A stretch of 64,000 nucleotides of DNA from Stomorhina lunata. Taxonomy: Eukaryota > Arthropoda > Insecta > Diptera > Rhiniidae. Shown piece after piece: positions 34,992 through 46,036 of this stretch (position 1 is its first letter; every line of letters starts with the position of its first letter). The DNA lies in NCBI GenBank assembly GCA_933228675.1, contig OW121741.1, forward strand, positions 117,960,069 through 118,024,068, written 5' to 3'. Both the position numbers and the translations under genes were made by a program. The notes beneath the pieces were generated by a model. It had not been told where the DNA came from. It saw only the letters and a list, made by a program, of their open reading frames with translations, and made no database searches.

Positions 34992-37053
34992 TATTTTTAT
35001 CGAAAAATTTTCCAAAGAAACATATTTTTATTAATATTTTTTTTTTCTATAAAAAAATGTCTGGATAGAAAATATCTACAAAATGTAATTACAATTTATT
35101 TCTGTTTTAAAAAATATACCAAAAATTTTCAAAAATATTCCCAATGTTTACAAAAATAACAGTGTCGTGGCAACAATGTTCTTTGTGCTCTCGAACCATG
35201 TATTTTGTTGCTATAAATTGGATTTTGATTTGTATCTTGCCTATTTTGTTTTTGTCTTATCTTTAACAAAGTTTTTTCCTATATTTAACAAAGTTGAATG
35301 GTGCAACTCTGTTAACATCCAAATTCCAACTGTATGATTTTAATACTCATTTTCACGAGCTTTATGAATGATCGTGGTATTTACGAAAATTTCATAAAAT
35401 TCATCGGCTACTGGTGGTATGGGCTGCCTACACCTGATTATAATATAATAATCAGATCAACTAACTACGATGTTAACTACTAAGAGGAACTCTTTTCTGC
35501 CAGCTCCAGTGTTGAAAACTGGAGTCGTTATGCTGGCATGGTTATCGACTAAATAAGAATTATGTTTAGATTCTGTTGATTCTGAGTCTGTTATAATGAG
35601 ATAATACCTTAAAATTGCTTTCAAAATATTTTTAATCTTTATTTTAATAAACAAAAATCGCTTAATTAGCTTCACTAATTATTACTACTTACGTAGTACA
35701 TCGTTGTTATTATACCAGTCGTCTAAAAAAACCCTTTGGGGCCAACTCCTTATAAAATTTTCACAATACCTACCTACCTATTTGTTTCCTTTAGGTTTCT
35801 TTTGCTCACTACACTTGTCTGTTCCGTTCGTTCGGCTTTCACCATAACAACCTACTCTACTGCATTGTTATGCAGTTTTACTCCCCAAATAAAATAAGTT
35901 TAGGAAAGAAATAAACTCTTAAGCTCTCTGCTAGCTCTTACTCATATTCTTGCTCTCAGTTGTGATGGAAATTCATACACACACATACACTCATATGTAC
36001 TTGCTTGTTGTTAGTTTTTTTTTGCATGATAATTTTAACGGTTAATTTTTTTTTGTGTCTGTACAAGAGTCAGTGCATTTGTTGTATTACAGTAAGAACA
36101 ACAAGAACTACAACAAAATAAAAGCAATTGCGTTTTTTGTTTTGATTACAATTTTCCACTCTCTTCATAGCTGTTTGTTGTACTACTACTACTCAATGGC
36201 TGGTGTTCTTCTCGTTACCAAGTATTTGTTGGTGTTAGTATGTTTTTACTGTAATTTGTTTTTTTTTGTGAGTGAGTGTGTTTGTTTAATTTCCTTTGGA
36301 TTTTTTTTTCATTTCATTGTGATTTTTAATTTTTTGCAGCTTTTTTTTTGAAATGTTTTTATTTTTGTATAGCTCTCAGTTAAAATCTATGTGTTTGAGT
36401 TTTTGTTTGAAACAGCTGAAAAAAGCACGTGTCACAGCAAAACGCGGTTTTTGTTGCTATTGCTGGTTTCGTTTTTCTTTTTGTTAACAACTTTTTTGGT
36501 TTAAATATTTTCTTTTTAGCATTTCGTTTTCATTTTTTTTAAAGCAAATGTCATATTTTTTGTGTTTGATGTTTTGGTTTTACAATTTTCTTTGAAATAA
36601 ATTTTTGTTGTTTTTTGTTTCTTTACTATGACAAAAAACAATCACAACATTTATTAAGTAAATAGCAAGTAAAATTGTCTTTGAAAGAGAGTAGCAGTAT
36701 TTTGCAGTTAAAATTTAAAGGAAATTTTATTTGATTTTTGTTATTTGTTGTAGTAATTTTTGTTGTTTTTGCCCTAGACATAGTCTGAGTCAGTCATTTA
36801 TTCATTTAGTTAATATTTAATATTTTATTATGTTTGTTTTTAAACTTCAGGGGAATAGGTAGCTATGAACAAAGCAAATTTAATGAGACAGGATTAAATG
36901 GGAAATCCTTTGGGATTTTCTAATATTTGAATTTTTAAGAACTCTTTATGTAATTGATAATAATTTAGAAATCAAGCATTGTAAAGGAAATATTATGTAT
37001 TATAACAAATTATAATGGTTTTATGATGTGATTTCAAATGTGCTATCTGTTTT
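34992..37053. other. End of array, then AT-rich DNA without genes
   Basis: The first ~70 bp are decayed array units. The rest is AT-rich and rich in T-runs and TTGTT words (36000-36800), with less repetitive sequence at 35780-36000. Frames such as 36055-36351 are hydrophobic by composition only. No splice-supported exon was found. Confidence 0.5.
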
Positions 37054-37382
37054 TGTACCCTTCACCACCTTAGGTGGAGAGGATATATTGGGTTTGTGCT
37101 GATGTTTGTAACGCATAGAAATATTGGTCTGAGACCCATCTTTAAGTATACCAGTCGACTTAGAATCACTAGCTAAGCTGTTTTAACGATGTCCGTCCGG
37201 TTGGATGGCCGGTTATTCATGTAAGCTTGTTATCATTCTACAGGTAGTAACTTTAACCCTGGAACGTCATCCTTATTTTACATAAACTAACGTCATCCTT
37301 CGTCATTTTGACTACGTATACTTCAAGAGACTATAAAACTCTTCGTGAGCAAAAATGGATACCAAAATAGTTTTCTTATATA

Positions 37383-38294
37383 TCGGGTGTTTTTTATTGA
37401 GGTATAAAACTTTAAGTTGGCATCACTTTTTTAACTGGCGGCCATTTTGTCAGCTGTCAAGTGATTAATATTTAGTTTGGTTTGCCATTTCATCATGAAC
37501 AGGTTGACAAAAGAACAACGCTTGCAAATCGTGCAAATTTATTTCGAAAATAATGGTTCAGTTCGCGAAGTTTACCGCAAGCTCCGTCCATTTTATGGTC
37601 GACATAATCGTCCATCAGAGCAATTAATTCGGTTAACCATAGATCGTTTTCGCACTACGTTTACTCTATGTGATAATACGCATCCGCAGCGACGTCGAAC
37701 AGTGCGCACCGAAGAAACAATTGCCGCTGTAGAGCAAAGTGTTGAAGAGGACCCGAATGAATCGATTCGCCACCGTGCACAGCAATTGGAGCTTTGTCCA
37801 TCAATTTTATGGAAGATTTTGCGCAAAGATCTTGGCTTGCTACCTTACAAGATCCAGCTTGTGCAAGTATTGAAGCCGCGATACCATGCAATGCGTCCTG
37901 ATTTTGGTGTATGGGCCGAAAATGAGATTGATCTCGATGCTGATTTTCATCGCATATTGGTCAATTGGCCACCAAGATCGTGAGATTTGACACCACTGGG
38001 TTATTTTCTTTGGGGATATGTGAAGTCGCTCGTCTACGCCAACAAACCAGAAACGCCACATTCGTGGCGTTATTGCCAACATACGGCCCCATATGCTCGA
38101 AAAAGTTGTTGAAAATTGGACCTGTAGAATTGGCTTTATTCGAGCCAGCCGCGGCGGCCACATGCCCGAAATCATATTTAAACATTAATGGCATAAAATT
38201 ATCCTTCCAATAAAGCCAAATTGATGGACATTAAAACGATTTTCTTGTGTTTTATTTCAATTCGAAGTTCTATACCTCTAAAAAAAACACCCAT
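37383..38294 (+). mobile_element. Tc1/mariner-superfamily element, internally deleted (912 bp)
   Basis: TA at 37381-37382 and 38295-38296 flank inverted termini with GGGTGTTTTTT and GAGGTATA(A/G)AACTT shared on both sides. Full-length relatives are about 1.2-1.3 kb, so roughly a quarter has been lost, all from the transposase gene. It is inserted in the piggyBac-type MITE at 37257-38448. Confidence 0.88.
37495..38198 (+). pseudogene. Tc1/mariner transposase, central catalytic part deleted
   Basis: The N-terminus is intact: from the Met at 37495, 'MNRLTKEQRLQIVQIYFENN', then 'LRPFYGRHNRPSEQLIR', the first helix-turn-helix, then 'TVRTEETIAAVEQSVEEDP' and 'CPSILWKILRKDLGLLPYKI', the second DNA-binding helix-turn-helix. 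After 'DADFHRIL' the protein jumps to 'VNWPPRS*DLTPLGYFLWGY', so the segment with the first two catalytic aspartates (SDEAHF and the FQQDGA block) is missing. A TGA replaces the Cys before the third Asp. A second small deletion shifts frame before 'VIANIRPHMLEKVVENW' and 'RASRGGHMPEIIFKH', the normal C-terminus ending at about 38197. It could bind DNA if translated but cannot catalyse transposition. Confidence 0.9.
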
Positions 38295-39040
38295 TATTAA
38301 CAGACTCTTTTTAATAAATTTTTAAAGAAATTCATTTGTTTATTTCTTAATTATTAATAAAAACTTAACATATTATAGCCCTCTTTTTTGTTTTAATTTG
38401 AAAATAAAATTTTTCGTAGACATTTTGAAGAAGGATGACGTTCTAGGGTTAAAGACAATTTGATGAAATTTGGCACAGCCTCATATTTAGGTCCAGGGAC
38501 TATTCGTATTCTTTTTGGGTGAAATCGGATTACTATTTCGGGTACCTCCCATAGGGATGCCTTCCCGGAATAGAGTTTTTTGCCCTTTTTAGCCACAAAT
38601 TTAGTTGTATTTTAATATTATTCAGCGCAAATATTGCTTATCATAACCTTAATCCGTGACCCTAATTTGGTAGAAATCGGTCCATATTTGACCATACCTC
38701 CCATACAAGACACATTCTCAAAAAACGTTTATAAACACATAAATGCACAAAAACGTTTATAACTCTTAAGATAAATGCATTGCACAGATAAATATTTCAT
38801 AAATATGAGCCAATAACCAATATTTGGTAACAATCGGTCCATAATTGACCCTAGCTCCCATTTCAGGACCTTAGCCAGAACTGATATAAATCTCGAAATT
38901 TTGAAAAAATAGCACATACATATACACATACATATAGTATGTATGTCTCTAAGACTTAAGGAAAATTTATTTAATTGTTGGTCCATATTTGACCTTAGTA
39001 GTGAAGGGCTTGACCGACTATAGCTTTTCTTACTTGTTTA

Positions 39041-39765
39041 GGTTAGCTCTAGTTTTCGAGATAAAGCGTTATTTAAAAAATGAAGGAGGTTTGTCTATTT
39101 TCTTGAACTAAATAAAAAACCCGAAATTCGGTAACAAAATTATCTTTCAGAAACTAGTTTTCGAGATAAAGCGTTATTTAAAAAATGAAGGAGGTTGTGC
39201 AATAGATATTTGTTTAACTCGAAAACTGTCTATTTTCTTGAACTAAATAAAAAAAATCGAAATTCGGTAACAAAATTAACTTTCAGAAACACCAGTTATT
39301 TTTTCAATCCTAGCCGTCGTTTTGGATTAATTAGATTAATTTTGTTGCCGAATTTAGTTTTTTACTTAGTTCAAGAAAATAAACAGTTTTCCAGTTACGC
39401 GAATATTCATTGCGCAACCTCCTCTATTTTTTATAACGCTTTATCTCTAAAACGAGAGATAACCTAAAAAAAAAAATTCAGCGTACTCGATTTACTTTTC
39501 TGTTTGCAAAAAAAAAAAAATATTTTTGAAAATATAAATTTTTGTGATTTTCCAAAAAAAAAAAAAAAAAAAATTTTCAAACAAAAAAAATTATTATAAA
39601 AATAATTAGTGTTCCTGAAAGATAATTTTGTTGCCGAATTTTGGTTTTGTTATTATTTTCAAGAAAAATTACAGTTTTCAAGTTAAGCGAATATTTATTG
39701 CGCAACCTCTTCCTTTTTTTTATAACGCTATATCTCGGAAGCTAGAGATAACCTAAAAAAAAAAC
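39041..39765. repeat. Cluster of direct and inverted copies of a short repeat
   Basis: A unit marked by TTTTCGAGATAAAGCGTTAT and GAAGGAGGTT occurs directly near 39052 and 39159, and in reverse near 39430 and 39720 (ATAACGCT(T/A)TATCTC, AGAGATAACCT). 'CGAAATTCGGTAACAAAATT' and its inverse also recur. The arrangement could fold back on itself. The inverted pairs resemble a small foldback element, but I could not fix its ends. Confidence 0.6.
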
Positions 39766-40229
39766 GGTTAGCACCCTTGAGCTCAGCGTATTTGATTTAT
39801 TTTACTGTGTCTCCCTTTTGTCGGCAAAAAAATGTTGTTAAAATCGAACACAGTATTATTAAGGGTTTCCTAAAATATTTTGCGTTCTTGAAGACTCTCC
39901 TGAACATATGCAATAAAAAGTGTATTATTTGTAAAGAATTTCAAAAAGTTTGATTGGTTTTACTTTTTTGAGACCTCAAGATATTTAAATACCCAATTTT
40001 GTTGCAATGGGCTAACGTTAAGTCACTTTTGCATTGGGCGGAAAAAAGTATGTTTTTAAAACGTATTCAAAACTCCTTTTGTTGGTTCTTTCAATAGTTT
40101 GTTAAACGAATTCAAAAAAGTAGAAAAAGGTTCTAGAATGTTAGTAAGAACACCCTGAAGATTACCACGTAGAAATAATTAAGTCGATATCTCTAACGGC
40201 TTAGCCGTACCTAAGACTTAAAATCAAAA

Positions 40230-40512
40230 AATTTTGGGACCTGTGGGAGGTACCATAAATAATGAACCGATTTTGACGAATTTCAATAGCCATGGTCCTA
40301 TTATCAAAAAATGATCTGTGCCAAATTTCATCAAATTATCTTCAGAATTGCGACCTGTAGTTTGATTACAAGGTTTACATGGGGGTCCAGCCAGACGGAC
40401 GGACATCGCTAAATCGACTCACAAAGTGATTCTAAGCCTATTGGTATACTAAAAGGTGGGTCTAAGGCAATAATAATACCCTTTCCACCTATGGTGGTGA
40501 AGGGAATAATTA
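40230..40512 (+). mobile_element. mini-me-like repeat, 3'-side fragment
   Basis: It starts within the element at 'GGGAGGTACCATAAATAATG' and runs through CCAGCCAGACGGACGGACAT and 'AAAGTGATTCTAAGCCTATT' to ACCTATGGTGGTGAAGGG. It lacks the first ~450 bp of full copies and has a short internal deletion before the end (GGTCTAAGGCAATAATAATA). Confidence 0.65.
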
Positions 40513-40519
40513 ATAAAAT

Positions 40520-41575
40520 TTTGTTTTTAAACATGAAAAAAAACTTATAAAGCAAAATTAAATTTAATCAGAACCCTTTCCTTCCAGGGTAAAAATTTGG
40601 ATTTTTAATCACACCCGTTTGAGAATTTTGTAGGGAGTTTAGACAAAAGTGCTTAAAAGTTATTGTTTTATACCAATATTACAACAATAGGGTCTAAAAT
40701 GTCCCAAAATTTTTTTCCAAGATTTAATTATATTGAAAAAATTAATCTTAGTAATTTCGCATTTTTATTGAAATTCGCTACTGGAATCATAAAATTTCAT
40801 AATTTTGTATAAATATGTATTTCAAAAAATTTTGACCTTTGACCCGGATATGAATGGTTTCATTTCATCCACTGACGTGTGTAACAACAACTGTCATGTC
40901 CAAAATTTGACGTCAAGTCGGCTCGCTTTTCCGATATCCGATCTGAATGAAACTTTGTATTTTTAATATTGGTACCTTTTTTGCTGTGTAGATAGAGCAG
41001 ATAGGGTCTTTTGGAAAAATGGAAAAAAAAATTGAAACGTTATATCTCCTAAAGTAATAGGTATAAAAACAAAATTGAAGTTACGTTTTGAACAACTATA
41101 AAAATAAGCGGACAGGTTTTTCGTATTATTTTGAAATTTTGCCCGATAGGGGGTAAAAAAGGGTTAAAATAGTGGGTACTTTCTTCAACCCACTCTTATC
41201 TTTCGAACCAAAGAACATAGAAAGGATCTTTGTATTCCAATCAATGTAAATAAAATATTAAACACGTTTTTAGTACTTTTTTGATTTCGTGACGAAAAAT
41301 GGGTAACAAAGGGATAAAAGAACATTTTATAAAGTAATATAAATTGAAACGAAATGTTAACTGCTTAAAATGTACCGCATTCAATTGGTACCAAAGAAGT
41401 ACCAAACATTCATATGGATATTTTTTGTAAAATTAGGGGAAAAAAGGGGAAAAATTTGTAACGTTATAACTTTTAAATTATTTTAAGGTAATAGATACGG
41501 AAACAAAATTTAAATTGTGTTTAGATCCTACATAAATTTTTAAATTTTTTCATTATAAAATTTGGATTTTTTTTA
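40520..41575. repeat. Diverged copies of a repeat also found at 61240-62060
   Basis: Words such as 'AACGTTATATCTCCTAAAGT', 'AATAGGTATAAAAACAAAAT' (41030-41090) and 'AACGTTATAACTTTTAAATT' (41459 on) match the ~180-bp tandem repeat at 61240-62060. Here the copies are few and strongly diverged. Confidence 0.45.
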
Positions 41576-43090
41576 ATATGAAATTTAATTAAATTTAGTT
41601 TTTTTTTAATTCGAAAATTTTTAAATTCTAAATATGCATGTAAAAATATATTCTAAAAAAATTAGCTAAAATAATTTTTTTTTCTTCTATTTTTCACATT
41701 TAATTCAATTATTTCAAATTAATTATTATAGATTTTTGTTTGCACATGCCATCCAAACTAAAATAATCCCACATAATGCAAAAACTACATTTACAACAGA
41801 GAAAAAAAATAAATAAATAACTCGTCATCATACAATAACAATAAAATCCTAATAAAAAAAAATTGTACCTACTTATTCTAAAATTCTAACCCAACTCACA
41901 CCCTTTCATCACCACAAAACCAATACAAATGCATTTCACAACATTTTGTAAATTTTTTTTTTGTTGTTTTTATATTTAATTCTAATCAGTTTTTTTTGTG
42001 GGTTTTGTTTGATTTTTTTCCTAATTTTGATTTTTCATTTTTCCCTAATAATCATTATTATTATCATCATCATTAGTTTTATAATTAACATTTAGTTTGA
42101 GCTAGAACATGTTTGTTGGGAACATGTTGCTTGCCAACATTTTGTGTTTTGTTTAAGCTTGTTCTAACATTTTGGTTGCTTTCAGGTTTTTTGTGGTCTG
42201 TTGTTAGAGAGATGTTTGAGTGTGAGAGTATGGGTTTGATGTTTGATTTTGTTTGTTGCTTTTGCTTTTTTCTTTTTCTGCTTTGAAATAAGTTTGTTTT
42301 GATTTTGTTTTTTTTGAAGTTCGATTGGTTTGCTTTAGAAATTCATCAATAGATTTAGAGGTTAAGTCAAACCGGAACCGGATATTTTGGAGAAAAAAAA
42401 CTAAAGAGTGTGTGGGGGATATTGAGAGTTATGTAGTAACTTTTTAGGTGGGTGTTTGTTAGTTTGTAAATTTATTAGTTTTTGTTGAATATTTAGTAAA
42501 ATTATTTGGGTTTTTAATTAAAATAAAAAACCTATTTAAATTGAGGTTTTTGTAATTTTTTAAAACCAGATTAATTTTTCAAATTATTATAAATTTACGT
42601 CCTAATTCATAAACCAAAAAATAAAGTTATAACAAACATAAAAATTAAATTTTCCAAAGAATTTCTTATAATAAACCTTCGATAATTTCTGTGGCAATTA
42701 ATGATAATGGCTTAAGTTGACATAAGTTCTTTTTCATTTTAATACATATTCTTATTCTCTAGATCAAGAAATATCAGCCAGCAAAATTTCATGTATAAAA
42801 TGTCATTAATAATAAAAATATACCCATTTATATGTTAACTTTTCTATACAAAACCCTTATATCTCAAAACATGAAATTTTGACTTAAGCCATTATTATTT
42901 ATTGCCACAGATTTTGTAATTTGTTTTTGAATTAGGGGGTTAATTTTCTACACAAAGTGCCTACAAGAAGCTTTTGGTAATTTTATAAGTCATTTATGAG
43001 TAAGAAGATAAAAATATAAAAAATTGCAAAAGTTATTTGAGAAAAGACAATTTGAGTTATGAATAATATTTAAAAAAGTGGATTACTAAC
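41576..43090. other. AT-rich DNA, nothing recognised
   Basis: Non-coding AT-rich sequence with T-rich and TTTGTT-rich stretches and (ATC)n-like runs near 42050-42075. No coding frame or element ends recognised. Confidence 0.5.
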
Positions 43091-44850
43091 TAACTTTTGT
43101 ATACCCTCATGTTTGTAATACGTGGGAATATTAGCGTGAACTCCTGATGATCTCAGGATCGTCCAGCTGAACCGTCAGCAGGTTGATAATTGAGGACAAG
43201 CGGTACCGTTGACTTAATCATTTGAAGAACTGCAACCTTGGCGCAGGAATAAGTAAGTTTTGTTCAACCGTTCGATCTCTTTCGAACCCTATGAAAAAGG
43301 ATGATCGGGTCGTGATTAGGTTTGTAGACAACACCATATCCGACTCTAAAGCGTGTTCGCGTGTACAGAGCACCCCGAGAGAGACAAGGCCAAAAGGAGT
43401 AGTGTTCGTATGCTGCATGATCTCCCAGTCTCGGAACTACCACAACTTTTTACGCCCCCTTAAAGTTGCAAAGACCATCCGTACAGCTAAGCCTTCTAAG
43501 GCAATTAGCTTTGACAGAAGATCCATGCTAATGCTATCGGAGAAATTATCCAAACTTTGACATCGCACAGTTGGCCTTAACAGGAGTTCCATGCTAATGC
43601 TATCGGAGAAATCATCCAAAATGTAATATCACACAGTTGGCAACTTCCCCGAGGCATGTCAGGAAAGTTGTGGCCAACAGTTCCATCTCTCTCGAACCCT
43701 ATGAAAAATAATGATCGGGTAGTGATTAAGTTTGTAGACAACACCACATCCGACCTGAAAGCTCGCGTGCTTTTAGCCGATTATTCATAGAGCGCACCGA
43801 GATGGACAAGGCAAAAAGAAGTATCGTTCGCAAGCTGCATAATATCTCAGTATCGGACCCACCACAACTTTTTACGCCTGCTGTAATTTGCAAAGGCCAT
43901 CCCTACAGCTAAGCCTTCTAAGGCAATTTTCTCTGACGGGATTTTCATGCTGATGCTATCGTAGAAATCATCCAAACTTTAACATCACACAGTTGGCATC
44001 TTCCCCGAGCTATGTCAGGAAAGATCTTCGCTTGTATGAGGTTAGCATCCGAAGATATGTACTTGATCCTTTAGATCATACCTCGCATATGGCAGCATTA
44101 AACAACATTCATAGATACGCCACCAACTCCGCGATTTCAGGTCGTCCATAGCAGAAGAAGAAAAGAACTTTCCGCGGAAAACAAGGGTCGGTCTGGATTA
44201 ACTAAAATCGTGATGTAGCTACCGAATAAACATCTTTTCCGCATAGACCGTGCCGTCCCCAACGTATGCCCAGTTTGTAGTCAGGGTCCTCATGATACCC
44301 TCCCACATTTTCAATTGTACCGCCAACCCTACTTCACTTAGTACTAAGGATTTGTGGGCTTATCCAAGGAAAGTAGAACAATTTTTTGGCTCTGATCTGC
44401 TAACAGATCCCCCATAAAAAAAAAAAAAACAAAATTATAAAATTGGAAATATTGGAGGTGTTACAACAACAACTCACTATTTAAGTCGGTTTAAACTTTT
44501 CATCGCCCGTTTGTCATAACTGCCTGCTTGTCTCTGCAAAGATTGTAATTAAAGTACAAACTTTTACAATAATATACAACACATACCAACATTCCTGTTG
44601 AAACTGGTCAAAATCGTTCAATTAGTTTGGGTACCTCCCAAAGATTCAAACTTCCAGAATTGAGATTTTGTCTTCAATCATCCAAAAATTTTATTGTTTT
44701 TGAAATTAGATAATTTTATTGCCAGTACAAGGATTAATCATTGTACCAAACTTTTTTTTTTTTGTAAATAGGTCCATATTTTATATTAGTATTCAAAAAA
44801 TTGGGCTTGATTAACTATAACTCTTTTCTAGTTTTTTCATATTTCTTTTC
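43091..44850 (-). mobile_element. Degenerate mini-me-like repeat, probably split by a LINE
   Basis: At 43101-43145 'TATACCCTCATGTTTGTAAT' and 'ACGTGGGAATATTAGCGTGA' look like a decayed minus-strand mini-me start. After the LINE remnant, 44590-44840 shows 'TTGAAACTGGTCAAAATCG', 'GGGTACCTCCCAAAGATTC', 'TTCCAGAATTGAGATTTTGT' and finally 'GGGCTTGATTAACTATAACT', the decayed right part of such a copy. The middle is replaced by the LINE. Confidence 0.4.
43200..44430 (+). pseudogene. Jockey-type LINE 3' end with poly(A)
   Basis: The plus strand encodes pieces of the ORF2 C-terminus: 'RYATNSAISGRP', 'FPRKTRVGLD', then 'HLFRIDRAVPNVCPVCSQGP' and, in the next frame, 'HDTLHIFNC', a CxxC...HxxxC knuckle, followed by 'DLWAYPRKVEQFFGSD' before a stop near 44415. 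A run of about 14 A residues follows, as expected for a LINE 3' end. The upstream part contains two direct copies of ~450 bp (43260-43600 and 43675-43990, marked by TCTCGAACCCTATGAAAAA), and the first copy holds a further ~85-bp duplication (GCTAATGCTATCGGAGAAAT twice). Stops and frameshifts abound, and RT and endonuclease are absent. Confidence 0.78.
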
Positions 44851-46036
44851 AACCTCTTCTAATTATTTAAAAAATATTAATAATTTATTAATAATTTTTA
44901 CTATTTTTTTAAATTTCTGAAATCATAAGCTAATTTTTCAAGAATTACCCTGACATTATTTTCTATATATCTTTCGTAATAGAATAAAGAAAAATATACC
45001 AAAAATTTTATATTAAACCCTGTACATTAAAGAAAAACGGTGGGCAAATAAGGCTCCAATTTCGCCAATATTTCTCTGGGTATACTAAGTCTTCGAGTGT
45101 TATATTAAAAATAATATTAATGAAAAGAATTGCAGTTAAATTTGTCAATGGCCCCCTTTAATTAATTCTGAAATCAGTTAACGGTATTTTCAACACTTTT
45201 TCTAAAGCCGTAAGTGCAATCAGCAATTAAAATTGTTCTTCCTGAAAAATCACAGCAAAATTCCAAGAATTACAATTTAAAGAGTTATTTAAAAATTACA
45301 AAAAAAAATCATACTCAAGAACAATGAAAACGCTTAAAAAAAAAAATAAATTGAAATTAAAATACAGAAATTACAAACAATCTCCCATTAACGCCAGATA
45401 CTTAACCTTTTTGGTGAAAAAATCGCTAACAATAAGAACAACATTGCAGTAATAGTAACAATGATTTGTAAAAGGGACTATGTCAGTTTTTGAAAAATAT
45501 TTGATTTATTAAAAAAAAATATTCTAAAAGGAATCAAGAGAGGTCAAAGGTCATTCTCATATAAAATCAAAATGGAGATGGATAAACAAAAAAATGCCAG
45601 ACAAGTAAACAGAACCTATTTTTAGACATACAGACTTTGAATCCCGGAATTCCGACCAAGAAGTGGTAGTCACTTCTGTGATTTTTTCAATATTTGAGCA
45701 AAAATCCATACAAAGGTCCTTTTACATATCCACGTTATTATTACTTTTATGTGTAATAATTTTTTGGTGAATCACGTTCAATTACAAGAACTACTACACA
45801 CTACTTACTCATTAAGACAAAAATACTTGCATTTTATAAGAGAGTGAGAGAAGGAAAGAGTGTAGACATGAGATGAGTAAAGGATATACGTATAAAAATC
45901 AGCAGCATCATTAATACAACAAACAAATCAAAATAACAACAATTACAGACAACAAAAAAACCGTAAGCTCGGTCTATCTTATATTCCAGAAAATCCAAAA
46001 CAAAACATTACAATGAAAACTAAAATTTGCTTAATA
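44851..46036. other. AT-rich DNA, nothing recognised
   Basis: Non-coding AT-rich sequence between the LINE/mini-me complex and the array-bearing TIR element. Nothing else can be supported. Confidence 0.5.

Larger units (their letters stand above)
37257..38448. mobile_element. piggyBac-type MITE interrupted by a mariner element
   Basis: TTAA flanks at 37253-37256 and 38449-38452 enclose inverted termini CCCTGGAACGTCATCCTT (left) and CCCTAGAACGTCATCCTT (right, minus strand), 17 of 18 bases alike. The left side also repeats AACGTCATCCTT once more inside. Without the 912-bp mariner and its extra TA the element would be about 278 bp. It encodes nothing of its own. Confidence 0.82.
37054..39040 (-). 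mobile_element. mini-me-like repeat carrying two nested insertions
   Basis: The plus strand starts TGTACCCTTCACCACC and has TTGTGCTGATGTTTGTAACG, CATAGAAATATTGG and GATGTCCGTCCGG, all in the order of a minus-strand mini-me copy. It ends near 39038 with GGGCTTGACCGACTATAGC and CTTACTTGTT. The body is split at TTAA (37253-37256/38449-38452). Removing that insertion joins 'CTACAGGTAGTAACTTTAA' to 'AGACAATTTGATGAAATTTG' exactly as in intact copies (rc of 16940-17000). The part right of the insertion contains further ATCGGTCCATATTTGACCAT repeats. Confidence 0.68.

Noticed and set aside
36055..36351. Hydrophobic 98-residue frame that could suggest a membrane protein
   Set aside because: Hydrophobicity comes from T-rich DNA. 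No conserved motif or splice context was seen.
37593..38194. Several minus-strand frames over the mariner element
   Set aside because: They are shadows of the transposase reading frame on the plus strand.
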